NCBI GenBank assembly: GCA_946811695.1
Contig: OX328123.1
Span: forward strand, 46,785,253-46,849,252
Length of the DNA: 64,000 nt
From: Gonocerus acuteangulatus
Taxonomy: Eukaryota > Arthropoda > Insecta > Hemiptera > Coreidae
Reading direction: 5' to 3'
Both the position numbers and the translations under genes were made by a program. Within the stretch, counting starts at the first letter, position 1, and each line of letters begins with the position of its first letter. Positions 54,501 to 61,018 of the stretch are shown here, one piece after another. Under the pieces are notes generated by a model, which worked only from the letters and a program-made list of their open reading frames with translations, was not told where the DNA came from and searched no databases.

Positions 54501-57500
54501 GTTTTTTTTATGTTTCTATTGATTTTCTAGAACTAATTTCTAAATATACACTAATGTTCACTTTACCCGTTTATTAATACCTTAGTTGTTCTAATAATTT
54601 AACATCAAATTGTTCTTTTATAATAAGTTGTATTGTATTTATAGATCTGTTACTTATAAACTTTTTTTCTGTGTATTAATTTCTGTTTTTTTTTTTTTTT
54701 CTTTTCTTGTCATTTTAGCGGACAAAGGCTACCAAAGAGTAGCCGAAGCATCCTGAATGTAGATTTTTTTACAAAATTCGTATTGAGGTTTTTTTTTTAG
54801 CCGAATCCCAACTATTCCATCTTTGCTTATCATTTTAGTTTTAGATGCTCTATTACTTTTTCTTTCTTTACTGAAGATTTGCATTGCTTTGTGGGTAAGG
54901 GTATTGATAATTCTTCTTTTCTGGGCTGGTTGGTCATACGAATCAAAATGCATGTTTCTTTTTGTGGCCACCAGTTTTCAGTGTTTACTCTGTTGTTTTT
55001 TTTTTTTTTTTTTTTTTTTTTTTTGTTTTTTTTTATGGTACCATTTCTTTGAGAAGCGAATAATCTGTGATGGTTGTAATCATCAGCAACGTTCGCGAAC
55101 ATTTACATTCCCATTAATAAGCAGTATAATATTACATGAGTCTGATAATGCCAATAATTATTTTAAATGAATCTTGTCAGGAGCCTTTCTCTTCAATGAG
55201 CAGCATATCATTTAACTTCGGTGGCGATATTGATTTTATATTATAAGACAGTGACCCTATTTGTCCAATATATTCGTCTGTGGCAGAAGATGTGGACCTT
55301 CTGCCACAGACGAAGATATTGATTTTAGTTATCTCCGGACTGATTAAATTTTGCTGATTAATTCTGCCTCTTCCAAAAAGTCAAAAAGTCTTGCTATTTG
55401 TTTGGGGTCATCGGCTAATATTTCATCAATTGAGTTTATTAGTTGATGTTCTTTTAAATGTTCATAAGCCCTGCAATTTGTCAAAATATGCTTTACTTTG
55501 AGTTGCACATTGCACGACCCGCACACCGGATGCGCGTTCTTTGACATGAGAAGGATTGAGTGAGGTTTTTCAGTTGATATAATTTATGAATTGTTTCTAC
55601 TATATTTATTACTTGTGGGTGCGTTGAGTATGGATCACCTATAGCAAGGAGAGCAGAAAGAGAGTCTGTACATATTATGAAATGGGACTCTATTGTTGAA
55701 CTGCTTACTCTGTGGTAGACATGCGCGCCGTGCCGGTGCCGCTACGCCACGCCGGGTTTTGAGTGGCGCGCCGCCGCCGAGCCTAGTCAGTCGGTGCGCC
55801 GATTTCGTTGGAAATATTGGACGAAAGGGTGTAGTGGTGGGTTAGGGTAGGAAAACAGCGAGTGTACTGCGTGGTAACCTGCCGCCATTTTTGGCTTACC
55901 TTCTCTTCGAGTAAACGCTTGTGTGTTGTGCTATTTAATTGGAAAAAAACGGAAAATAAAATAATTTTAGGTATATAAAAATGGTATTTAACTCAAAAAA
56001 TAAATCCAGCTTTTGTGGGAGATATTTTGAAAACCTCGCAATAGAAGAGAAAAACAAAAGTCTGACTCGCAGGAACTGCGTCATCTTAGCGCGGTTTTGT
56101 TCATATCCCTAGTGTCATTAGCTAAGTAGTAGAAGCAGTTATTGGTAGGTTTTGATCTTTCGTGAAAAATTTAAAATGAATCTCAAAGAGAAAGAAGATT
56201 TAAGGCTCCAAAACGGAAAACTGATAGTATTCTAAGCGGAAATGACTCCCCCCACCTTCTCAAGGTTTGCCAAGGGAATCACTATTACCAATACGTTTCT
56301 CATTTTCATACCTCATTTTATTAAAATATTAATTTTACTATTAAATGGCGATTGAAAAAACAATAACCAATTAAAACGTTTGGTAAGTGACAAAACCCTG
56401 TTGAAAAAACAAAACTAACAATTTTGAAGTTTGAAGCATCTATTTCTCGGATTGACATCGCCCCGTCAAAAATTACATCTCAAGCTTTTTTGTAAGGAAT
56501 TTAGTGAGATTTCGAATTTACACCTTCCACTTACCACGATTTCCCCTCGTTTTCGGGATATGTAAGATACACGAAAATCCCAAAACCTTTCAAGTCTGTT
56601 ATGAAATATTTTATTTCTTGTACTTCCTTAACTCCAAACGGAACCAAAATGTATCAACCTTAGTTTAGATGAATATCAAACGACTGGACCAACTTTCAAC
56701 TAAATTAATCGTTTATGAGTACCCAAACTGAAAATTACTTTGGAAAACGAGGTGTTTTATGTTTCTCAAAACGGGTACAGGTATCGCTTTAAAATGGTTT
56801 TATTCGTTGTTCTACATTAAGAAATCTATAAAACGAGTGCCTGCAAGCATATGAACTCGAAAAGGTGAACGTTACGATTTTTTTCGCGCGAATTTCGCTC
56901 CAAAAACCATCTTCCGGTTAACAGATTCTGCTGGTTTATGAATTCGACCTTTCAAATTAAGAAAAATATTTTTGTATCAAATTTCATCAAAATCGGACCA
57001 TTTTTGAGACATCAGGAGTGCGAACTTCGTCATCTTAGCACAGTTCCACTCATATCTCTAGTGCCATAAGTTACGGATACATACAGTTATTGGTAGGTTT
57101 TGATGTACCGTTAAGAATATAAAATAAAATCTCAAACAGAAGGATGTTTACGGCGCAACAACGATCACCCTGCGAAAACACTAAGTTTCTCATTTTCTTA
57201 CTTCCTTTTACGAAAAGACTAATTTTACTGATAATTTAAATTTAAAACAATCAATTAAAAACTGAGATAAACAAACCGACCTCCCCCCCTACAAAAGAAC
57301 AATACAAACGCTTTCGAAGTTTTAAGCCCTTATTTCTCCGATTGACATCACCCCATCGAAAATGTACCATTTTTGTAGAGATATTTTGTAGCGAACAGAC
57401 ATATATATATGCTTGCCATACGTCCCGGTATTTGTCTCTTGTCTCTGGCCCACCCGGGTTTATCAATGTTCCGGAAACGGCTGTAAGATGTATAAAGTAA

Positions 57501-60500
57501 TGGATTTAGTTTTTAAGAATCATTTATGAATTGTTTACTTTTCTACAATGAATGCAGTGCCAAAGAAATGAGAACGATTGTAACTGTAATCAGAGAGCAA
57601 ACGCAAGAACTAGCAAAAATAAGTAGCAAAATTTACTTTTTTATTTTAACAAAGTGGGGAGACCAACAATTTAGTGTTCCAGATCCCCCACTCCTGTTAC
57701 TCGCTGCGCTTAATAAAAAGGCTTAAAACTCACCATTTTGCTTCTAATTTTTACAATTTTTATCCCCCCCCCCCCGCTATGCCCTTCTCATATTAATGTG
57801 TCTCGATTACACTCACCAAAAATATGGCAAGCCTATATATATGTATTTAAATTGTAACGTCTCTCTTGGGGGTTAAAAAAATAGCCCACATGAGTTTACA
57901 TGATCTCAACTTCAGGGCTGACCCATGAGCCTTTTTCTTCTATTTTCAAAATATTTAGGATGTCTCCCTGGTATTTAGATGAAATTCTTGATTTTCTGTT
58001 GAATGCCCTTTTAACCTTTAGGCTGCATAATACTCGTAGGGCTAGAGGGTACGGTGGTGCGAGATAGCCTAGCGCCTGGAGTGCCCTGTGTGCTGAAGAC
58101 TTTCGTCTCATGATGTTTCATCAGAAGATCATTTTCTTGTACTTGGCATTCCACTTGTTCCAACAGAAACATTTCGGGATCTGAAGAAAACTCTGTTTCA
58201 CTTTCGCTCACACCCATCAAAATTTCTAACAATTCTTGTTCGGAATAAATTTTCTTAGAAATATATACACACACAATTGTTCACTTCAAAAGCAAAAAAT
58301 ATACTGGAGAAATATGCAGAGTAAATTCCAGGTAAAGAGAAACAACGGTTTTTGGAAGTAAAAAAAGGGAGAGAGAAGGTATTCGTATAGGTAGGCTGAG
58401 TAGCTGGAAGTTAAAGTGACATAAGTGAAGTCCCTTACCACCTATCGGCTTTGAAGGACATTGCAGCTTCCATAAACAGCCTACAGATGGCAATAGTAGA
58501 AGGACTGATATAATAGCTCTTAGCAGCCAACCACAAAAGAAGCCAAACTGATTTATCAGACCCAGGGCATGCTCCCTTTGGACTGAAATATCAGTCTGCA
58601 GCACTCCCGCCATTGCAACCACAGGACTGATATATTAGGCCATAGCAATGTGAGGGTTAACACATTTCCTCCCTCCTTCCATAGGGAAGAACCGTGCTTA
58701 TGAGGTTGACCTCCTGACGTGATCTGGAAGTGCTGGCTAGAAAGTTTCATGTTTCAAAATATATTTAAAAAATAATGATGGTTCTAATTTGTATATATTT
58801 GTATCTACTAGGTAGGATTGATAAAGATTTGAATACATTTTTCAAAAATTATTTCATTGGTGCACTCTCAATTGCTACACTCCTACGGAAAGTGCTAAAA
58901 AAATAACATAATAAACAAAATAAATATTCATCAAAAAGAAGTTTTAAAATAAAGGAAACCCAAAATTTACATTCCTTGAATTTTATAAATATTAAAGAAT
59001 TTGAGGGCAGATATGTAGTCAGACACTCTCGACTTTTATTTAGATGGCCCATTATTATTATTATTTTATATGGCCCAATATTATTTTATATTAAACATAT
59101 TTTACTCCATCATGATCAATTTAAATATGTTATAGGGGAACTATGTTCTCGAGAGTGATGTGCTCGTGGAATTGGAGCAGTCCCAGTTTGATGTAATACT
59201 CTGCCTATCAGTGACTAAGTGGTTCCACCTGAACTGGGGTGATGCTGGACTCAAGAGAGCATTCAAAAGGATGTTCTCTCAGCTGAGGCCTGGCGGAGTA
59301 CTGATACTTGAACCACAAGACTGGTCTTCATACAAAAGGAAAAAGAATCTCACGGTTAGTCCGCTTATTTAATATTTTGTATACATATTATACATGTGAA
59401 AATAATCGATGCATACTTTTTTATATCGGCCCAATCACATGTTTAGGGGTGAAAGCACCCTTCCAAAGTACAATTCAAATTTTCTAACAAGAGGAGTATA
59501 CTGTGGTGGGGTCACCGATTTGGTCTATTTTAGCAGAAATATGCTTTAGCGGGTGACTAAACTGGAAAATACCGTTAGAAAAAGTTTCTGCTGGCATTTG
59601 TGCATGCTCAGTGGCCATGTACAAAAAAAAAAGACTATATGTTATACAATACATTACATAGGTTTGTTTTTTTTCTGGTGATTCTACATCAAAAAATAGT
59701 ATGTTAAACAATTTTGGATTTAAAAATGGATGTCAGATTTGTTTTTAGCAGATTAAAAAACCCTTATATTTAAATTTTGGGAAGATTCCAAAAATAATAA
59801 AAAAATGTATTTTCAATTTCGTTAAGGCTTGACCCTCAAAATTTTGTTAAAGATTCAACAATCCGGGCATATTTCAAAGAACACTTACCCAATTCAAACC
59901 AAATTTGGAGGGTTGATAAAGGTTTTAAATTGACAAATTTCCTTCCAATCAGGGTGTTTCTACGTGTTCTGGAATCGACGTTATATGCAAAAACGAGATA
60001 ATGAATTTCAAGACGATATGTTACTTTTTCGCTTAGAAATTTTTAGTCTCTTCAAGACTGGGAAAAATTATTATTTTTTGTTTTCAATGATATTTACCAC
60101 ATTAGGGTTTCTTGAGGTGCTGATTTTAAATCTATTTTTGGTGTAAAAAAATGTATAATACTAGTTTACTTAATTTAATAAATTATTGTTTAACGATTGT
60201 ATTTTTCCTTTAATCTACTCTTTCAAACAAATAAATTGGTAAAAGACTTATGTCGATATCATTTTTTTAACTCAAGAAATAAAATAAAGCCCTTTCTACC
60301 TATTTTATTTTATTTCTCGGCTCCTAGGGCACCGCGTTCCGCATTGAACGAAACGCTCGGGCACGTGTCGACTATTTTTCGATGTAGAATCACCAAAAAA
60401 AAAAATGGTCCAAATTCGTGACCCCACCACTGTATACTCACCATGTGAGTCCATTAATGGCAACCTTATATATAAAAATTATTTGTATTTATATTTCTTC

Positions 60501-61018
60501 CTTTATTTAATCATTTATAGTACAAATTCTATTATCAAACCGTCCTCAATGAAATGCATGGATTAAGTATAGCTTCTTTACTTCTTTATTTTAATTATCT
60601 GCTATTTATTTTTTAGGAAACTACCTGGAGGAATTACCAAGGCATCCAGCTGTTTCCAGCTAAGTTTTCTGAGTACCTTCTCTCAACAGAGGTAGGTTTC
60701 AGTAAGTGTGAAGTCGTGGGAGCACCTATCCATCCTGCTAAGGGGTTTCAGCGGCCCATCAAGGTATTTACCAAAGGGGAAACGCCCCTGAGCAGTAGAA
60801 CGCCTTGCGAGGACACCACTGCAGAAGTGCCCCTTACCAACAGGACCTCTCACGAAGAAAGGACTACACAAGCTGTTGCCCCACAAGAAGAAGAAAGCAG
60901 ACATTCTCCACCTCTGAAGGAAGACAGTTGTATGGAAGGAATAGAGTCCAGCAGTGGGGTGGCCATCATTAGTGAGGATGTATTACCTTCAAGTGAGGTA
61001 GTCAGGACGGAACACTAA
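37368..61018 (+). CDS. MEPCE: 7SK snRNA methylphosphate capping enzyme (MePCE/Bin3), eight coding exons
   Basis: Joined coding exons are 37368-37681, 43541-43783, 44506-44619, 44728-45135, 46468-46580, 48611-48819, 59136-59354 and 60617-61018. The total is 2022 bases, or 673 residues plus TAA. All junctions are GT-AG and in phase. N-terminal Lys/Arg-rich region; the conserved [20 protein letters not shown] block (about 85-105); an acidic Lys-Glu-rich tract; [19 protein letters not shown] motif [11 protein letters not shown] (389-398); GIDID (motif II); [23 protein letters not shown] (489-503), and [17 protein letters not shown]. These are hallmarks of MePCE/Bin3, which methylates the gamma-phosphate of 7SK RNA and stays bound in the 7SK-LARP7-P-TEFb particle in the nucleus. 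The start codon is uncertain: an upstream in-frame ATG exists at 37284. Confidence 0.93.
37682..39770. other. MePCE intron 1, left part, nothing recognised
   Basis: AT-rich intron without a recognisable repeat or exon. Confidence 0.4.
39771..40195 (-). mobile_element. Possible DNA-transposon fragment
   Basis: On the minus strand the segment starts TACAGGGTGGCCCAGATAAG, a TA followed by an IS630/mariner-like end, and contains a 70-codon frame ([20 protein letters not shown] ...) with no recognised domain. The right boundary was not found. Confidence 0.3.
40671..42344 (-). pseudogene. Ty3/Gypsy RNase H and integrase, frameshifted tail
   Basis: RNase H region: [45 protein letters not shown]. 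Chromodomain-less integrase: HHCC-like zinc finger ([16 protein letters not shown]...CDICLPYR), DDE motifs [16 protein letters not shown] and a [10 protein letters not shown] region. After about 40840 the frame shifts: expected C-terminal sequence continues in another minus-strand frame ([18 protein letters not shown]...) down to about 40456. The plus-strand 142-codon frame here is a shadow. Confidence 0.88.
42355..43390 (-). pseudogene. Ty3/Gypsy reverse transcriptase, interrupted
   Basis: The frame is open from about 43390 (start of the remaining pol) to a TGA at 43119-43117 and then continues in the same frame to 42355. RT landmarks: [43 protein letters not shown], catalytic FIDDLLVFG (FIDD in place of the common YxDD), and [13 protein letters not shown]. 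The frame ends at a TAA at 42357-42355 because of a frameshift; the expected LKKDVPWHW continuation is in the next frame. Confidence 0.88.
43541..43783 (+). CDS. MEPCE: MePCE coding exon 2
   Basis: Acceptor ATACCTTAG|; the first base completes the Arg codon. It reads [19 protein letters not shown], then [18 protein letters not shown], which matches the vertebrate MePCE order (ALNAETPKSSPLP ... DPLSL). Ends in a basic [11 protein letters not shown] stretch. Donor GGAA|GTAAGT, phase 2. Confidence 0.9.
43784..44505 (+). other. MePCE intron 2, nothing recognised
   Basis: GT-AG intron of 722 bases. The phrase 'CACAATAAGACTTGGC' occurs twice at about 43958 and 43985, a short local duplication. Confidence 0.5.
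44506..44619 (+). CDS. MEPCE: MePCE coding exon 3 (short)
   Basis: Acceptor GAATTAG| and donor TATAC|GTAAGT enclose 114 bases, phase 2 in and out. It encodes a Ser/Pro/Thr-rich linker ([20 protein letters not shown]). Because it is in-phase at both ends it could be skipped without frame change. No conserved motif is present; the call rests on splice sites and open frame. Confidence 0.7.
44728..45135 (+). CDS. MEPCE: MePCE coding exon 4
   Basis: Strong acceptor (TTTTTTTTCACAG|). It encodes an acidic Glu/Asp segment, a long Lys-Glu repeat likely forming a charged single helix ([13 protein letters not shown]), and then KFQYGNYNR, the conserved lead-in to the methyltransferase fold. Donor AATAG|GTAATT, phase 2. 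The minus-strand open frame over this exon is a shadow. Confidence 0.9.
45136..46270. other. MePCE intron 4, left part, nothing recognised
   Basis: Intronic AT-rich sequence without recognisable repeats. Confidence 0.4.
46271..46416. mobile_element. Small snap-back Penelope-like insertion
   Basis: It contains a 41-base arm (GATGGAATAGTTGGGATTCG ... ACCTCAATACG) and its exact reverse complement around an 18-base loop. The arm sequence is the outer terminus of the Penelope-like element at 51119-54834. The insertion is flanked by TAAATTAAATTTAT on both sides (46257-46270 and 46417-46430), a 14-base target duplication. It lies 50 bases before MePCE exon 5. Confidence 0.8.
46468..46580 (+). CDS. 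MEPCE: MePCE coding exon 5 (SAM motif I)
   Basis: Acceptor TGTGATTCCAG| and donor ACACAG|GTATGT. It reads [18 protein letters not shown], then [18 protein letters not shown] is specific to the Bin3/MePCE family and DVGCNTG is the glycine-rich SAM-binding loop. A Penelope-like palindromic insertion lies only 50 bases upstream in the intron (46271-46416). Confidence 0.95.
47022..47890 (-). pseudogene. Decayed DUF7869-type protein gene
   Basis: On the minus strand, in pieces: [53 protein letters not shown]; and then 145 codons open (47459-47022) with [33 protein letters not shown] and [20 protein letters not shown]. The order YSD...GQN, HKFLxSGHSFLPxDxDFG, then DLIxxIPxxHHxFF is that of the uncharacterised DUF7869 proteins common in arthropods and other invertebrates. 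Stops and a small retroposon insertion (47485-47545) break it. Function is unknown; a nuclease-like role is only a guess from the acidic motifs. Confidence 0.6.
47473..47558 (+). mobile_element. Headless SINE family 3 insertion in the DUF7869-type gene
   Basis: CGGTGCTAATAGCCAAATAG followed by TTGATGCGCCG and an A-rich tail, flanked by AATAAAATTATT on both sides (12-base duplication). Only the 3' hairpin module of the SINE is present. Confidence 0.65.
48321..48545 (+). mobile_element. tRNA-derived SINE, family 2
   Basis: Head GGAGTTAGCTCAGTGAGCAC then TGGACTAATATCCTGGAGGA and TTCAAATCCCGAGC (tRNA-like A and B boxes), body 'TTTCTTCGTTCCTGGGTTTG' and 'CCTAGGCCAACCCAGGCTT', and the worn shared tail (TCTATGGTGATGAGCCCTAA). 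It lies just upstream of MePCE exon 6. Confidence 0.75.
48611..48819 (+). CDS. MEPCE: MePCE coding exon 6 (SAM motif II)
   Basis: Acceptor ATTTGAAG| and donor ACAG|GTATTC, entering after one base and leaving in phase 0. It reads [20 protein letters not shown], then [11 protein letters not shown]. The acidic GIDID binds the SAM ribose. It ends [11 protein letters not shown], which leads into GNYV in the next exon as in human MePCE (FPNNVVFVTGNYV). Confidence 0.95.
48820..51118 (+). other. MePCE intron 6, left part
   Basis: It contains no recognised transposase. A short hairpin ATGAACCGTGAC/GCTCACGGTTCAT lies at 50128-50164. The plus-strand frames at 50166-50399 and 50396-50587 ([40 protein letters not shown]) abut one another and may be a frameshifted remnant of one gene, but no family is recognised. 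Confidence 0.3.
51203..51237 (-). ncRNA. Degenerate hammerhead-like motif in the Penelope-like left arm
   Basis: On the minus strand: CTGACAA, stem II GGCTAC/GTAGCC closed by CAAAGA, then GAAACGTC. The core is CUGACAA, not CUGANGA, so the catalytic G8 position is A. The same substitution occurs in the arm copies at 54719-54755 and near 30090-30125, suggesting it was fixed in the element's lineage. Probably inactive. Confidence 0.45.
51555..51773 (-). mobile_element. SINE family 3, full-length copy
   Basis: On the minus strand: GGTCTCCCGTGGTCTAATGG then CTAGCGCCTTGGATTCATAA and GTGGGTTCGATTCCCAACCT (A and B boxes), linker GGCAGGAATTTTATCATCCC, and the 3' hairpin GGCGCTAATGACCTAGATGT...GCGCCGTAT plus a poly-A of about 24. 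Flanked by ATGAAATAAAGCTT on both sides, an exact 14-base duplication. The best reference copy for the family. Confidence 0.85.
51865..52878. mobile_element. TIR element with CCGGCGCATAGTGGTCA ends
   Basis: The left end CCGGCGCATAGTGGTCAGAA then CCCAAAAAGCGCTCAAA and the right end, whose reverse complement reads CCGCCGCACAGTGGTCAAAA then CGCCAAAAAGCGCTCAAA, form 38-base inverted repeats. The interior has a 72-codon plus-strand frame ([20 protein letters not shown]) and a short minus-strand frame, without recognised domains. Likely non-autonomous. Confidence 0.6.
52953..53140. repeat. 188-bp near-perfect palindrome with no spacer
   Basis: The arms CTTTTGGGCATACGTGCTAT ... GAAGATATCAAAACCCTAG ... 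CTGCGAGTTGGATTGTC are centred on GAATTC at 53044-53049 with only a few mismatches. The outer part beyond this is not repeated. It may be a terminal duplication of a DNA element or a foldback artefact. Confidence 0.75.
53517..53879. other. Unassigned part of the Penelope-like complex
   Basis: No domain was recognised. It does not continue the left-arm sequence after the DNA-transposon insertion, so a further rearrangement has occurred. Confidence 0.35.
53880..54488 (-). pseudogene. Penelope-like element GIY-YIG endonuclease region
   Basis: A 202-codon minus-strand frame. N-terminal part [18 protein letters not shown] ... [18 protein letters not shown], a Ser/Pro-rich spacer, and [16 protein letters not shown]. 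It is followed by the GIY-YIG module: [22 protein letters not shown] and an [11 protein letters not shown]is segment. The paired Cys and 'GVYIGET' match the Penelope-like endonuclease. It starts at the inner edge of the right arm and has no reverse transcriptase, so it is a truncated copy. Confidence 0.8.
54994..55027. repeat. Poly-T tract
   Basis: Long run of T with one G, likely the A-tail of a minus-strand retroposon. Confidence 0.9.
55344..55715 (-). pseudogene. Non-LTR retrotransposon 3' end (RNase H and Cys motif)
   Basis: On the minus strand: [18 protein letters not shown] (RNase H acidic motif with the TDS signature) then [11 protein letters not shown]; after a frameshift, [20 protein letters not shown] (Cys-Cys-His-Cys knuckle) and [16 protein letters not shown] to the stop at 55344. 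This layout is typical of I/Jockey-superfamily LINE ends. Only about 370 bases remain. Confidence 0.7.
55716..57410. repeat. GC-rich spacer followed by dispersed non-coding repeats
   Basis: The stretch 55735-55800 is GC-rich (GCGCCGTGCCGGTGCCGCTA...), unusual for the window. From 56050 the dispersed family seen at 12300-15480 and 30241-31610 returns in order: GTCTGACTCGCAGGAACTGC, ATTGACATCGCCCC, CCACTTACCACGATTTCC and ATCAAAATCGGACCATTTTT. A second start of the unit (ATTGACATCACCCC) is at 57340. Confidence 0.5.
57411..59135. other. MePCE intron 6, right part
   Basis: No firm feature. A C-run lies at 57767-57776. Minus-strand frames at 57896-58274 ([33 protein letters not shown]) look weakly like an acidic transposase N-terminus but lack a diagnostic motif. 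Confidence 0.3.
59136..59354 (+). CDS. MEPCE: MePCE coding exon 7 (Bin3 domain)
   Basis: Acceptor ATGTTATAG| after an intron of more than 10 kb; donor CACG|GTTAGT, phase 0 both ends. It encodes [33 protein letters not shown], and [19 protein letters not shown], the most conserved part of the Bin3 domain. The residues around LCLSxTKWxHLNWGD line the RNA 5' end and SAM site in the family. Confidence 0.97.
59492..60443. mobile_element. Relative of the giant inverted-repeat element, in MePCE intron 7
   Basis: Left end AGGAGTATACTGTGGTGGGG then TCACCGATTTGG and right end GTGACCCCACCACTGTATAC are inverted, as in 4549-6444. The right about 750 bases match the right arm there (GGGTGTTTCTACGTGTTCTG, GACGTTATATGCAAAAA). 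The left 130 bases are different, so this copy lacks the large mirrored left arm. No transposase. Confidence 0.7.
60617..61018 (+). CDS. MEPCE: MePCE last coding exon
   Basis: Acceptor TATTTTTTAG|, stop TAA at 61016-61018. It completes the Bin3 domain ([20 protein letters not shown], then [15 protein letters not shown]; the human counterpart ends SKGFQRPVYLFHK). About 80 residues beyond the usual end follow, polar and Ser/Glu-rich, with no recognised motif. They look like a lineage-specific disordered tail. Confidence 0.92.
   Translation, partial: ETTWRNYQGIQLFPAKFSEYLLSTEVGFSKCEVVGAPIHPAKGFQRPIKVFTKGETPLSSRTPCEDTTAEVPLTNRTSHEERTTQAVAPQEEESRHSPPLKEDSCMEGIESSSGVAIISEDVLPSSEVVRTEH

Larger units (their letters stand above)
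51119..54834 (-). mobile_element. Penelope-like retroelement with inverted terminal arms, heavily nested
   Basis: Arms of about 360 bases at 51119-51491 and 54483-54834 are inverted copies (AATAGTTGGGATTCGGCTAA, GACGTTTCGGCTACTCTTTG, TTATTAATACCTTAG and so on). The right part encodes the C-terminal region with a GIY-YIG endonuclease (53880-54488, minus). Inverted terminal repeats are typical of Penelope-like elements. The reverse-transcriptase domain is missing. The left arm is interrupted by a 2-kb DNA transposon, itself with two insertions. Both arms contain a hammerhead-like sequence. Confidence 0.75.

Noticed and set aside
57896..58274. Acidic minus-strand frames resembling a piggyBac-type N-terminus
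   Set aside because: Low-information acidic sequence without DDE or Cys-rich motif; could be chance.
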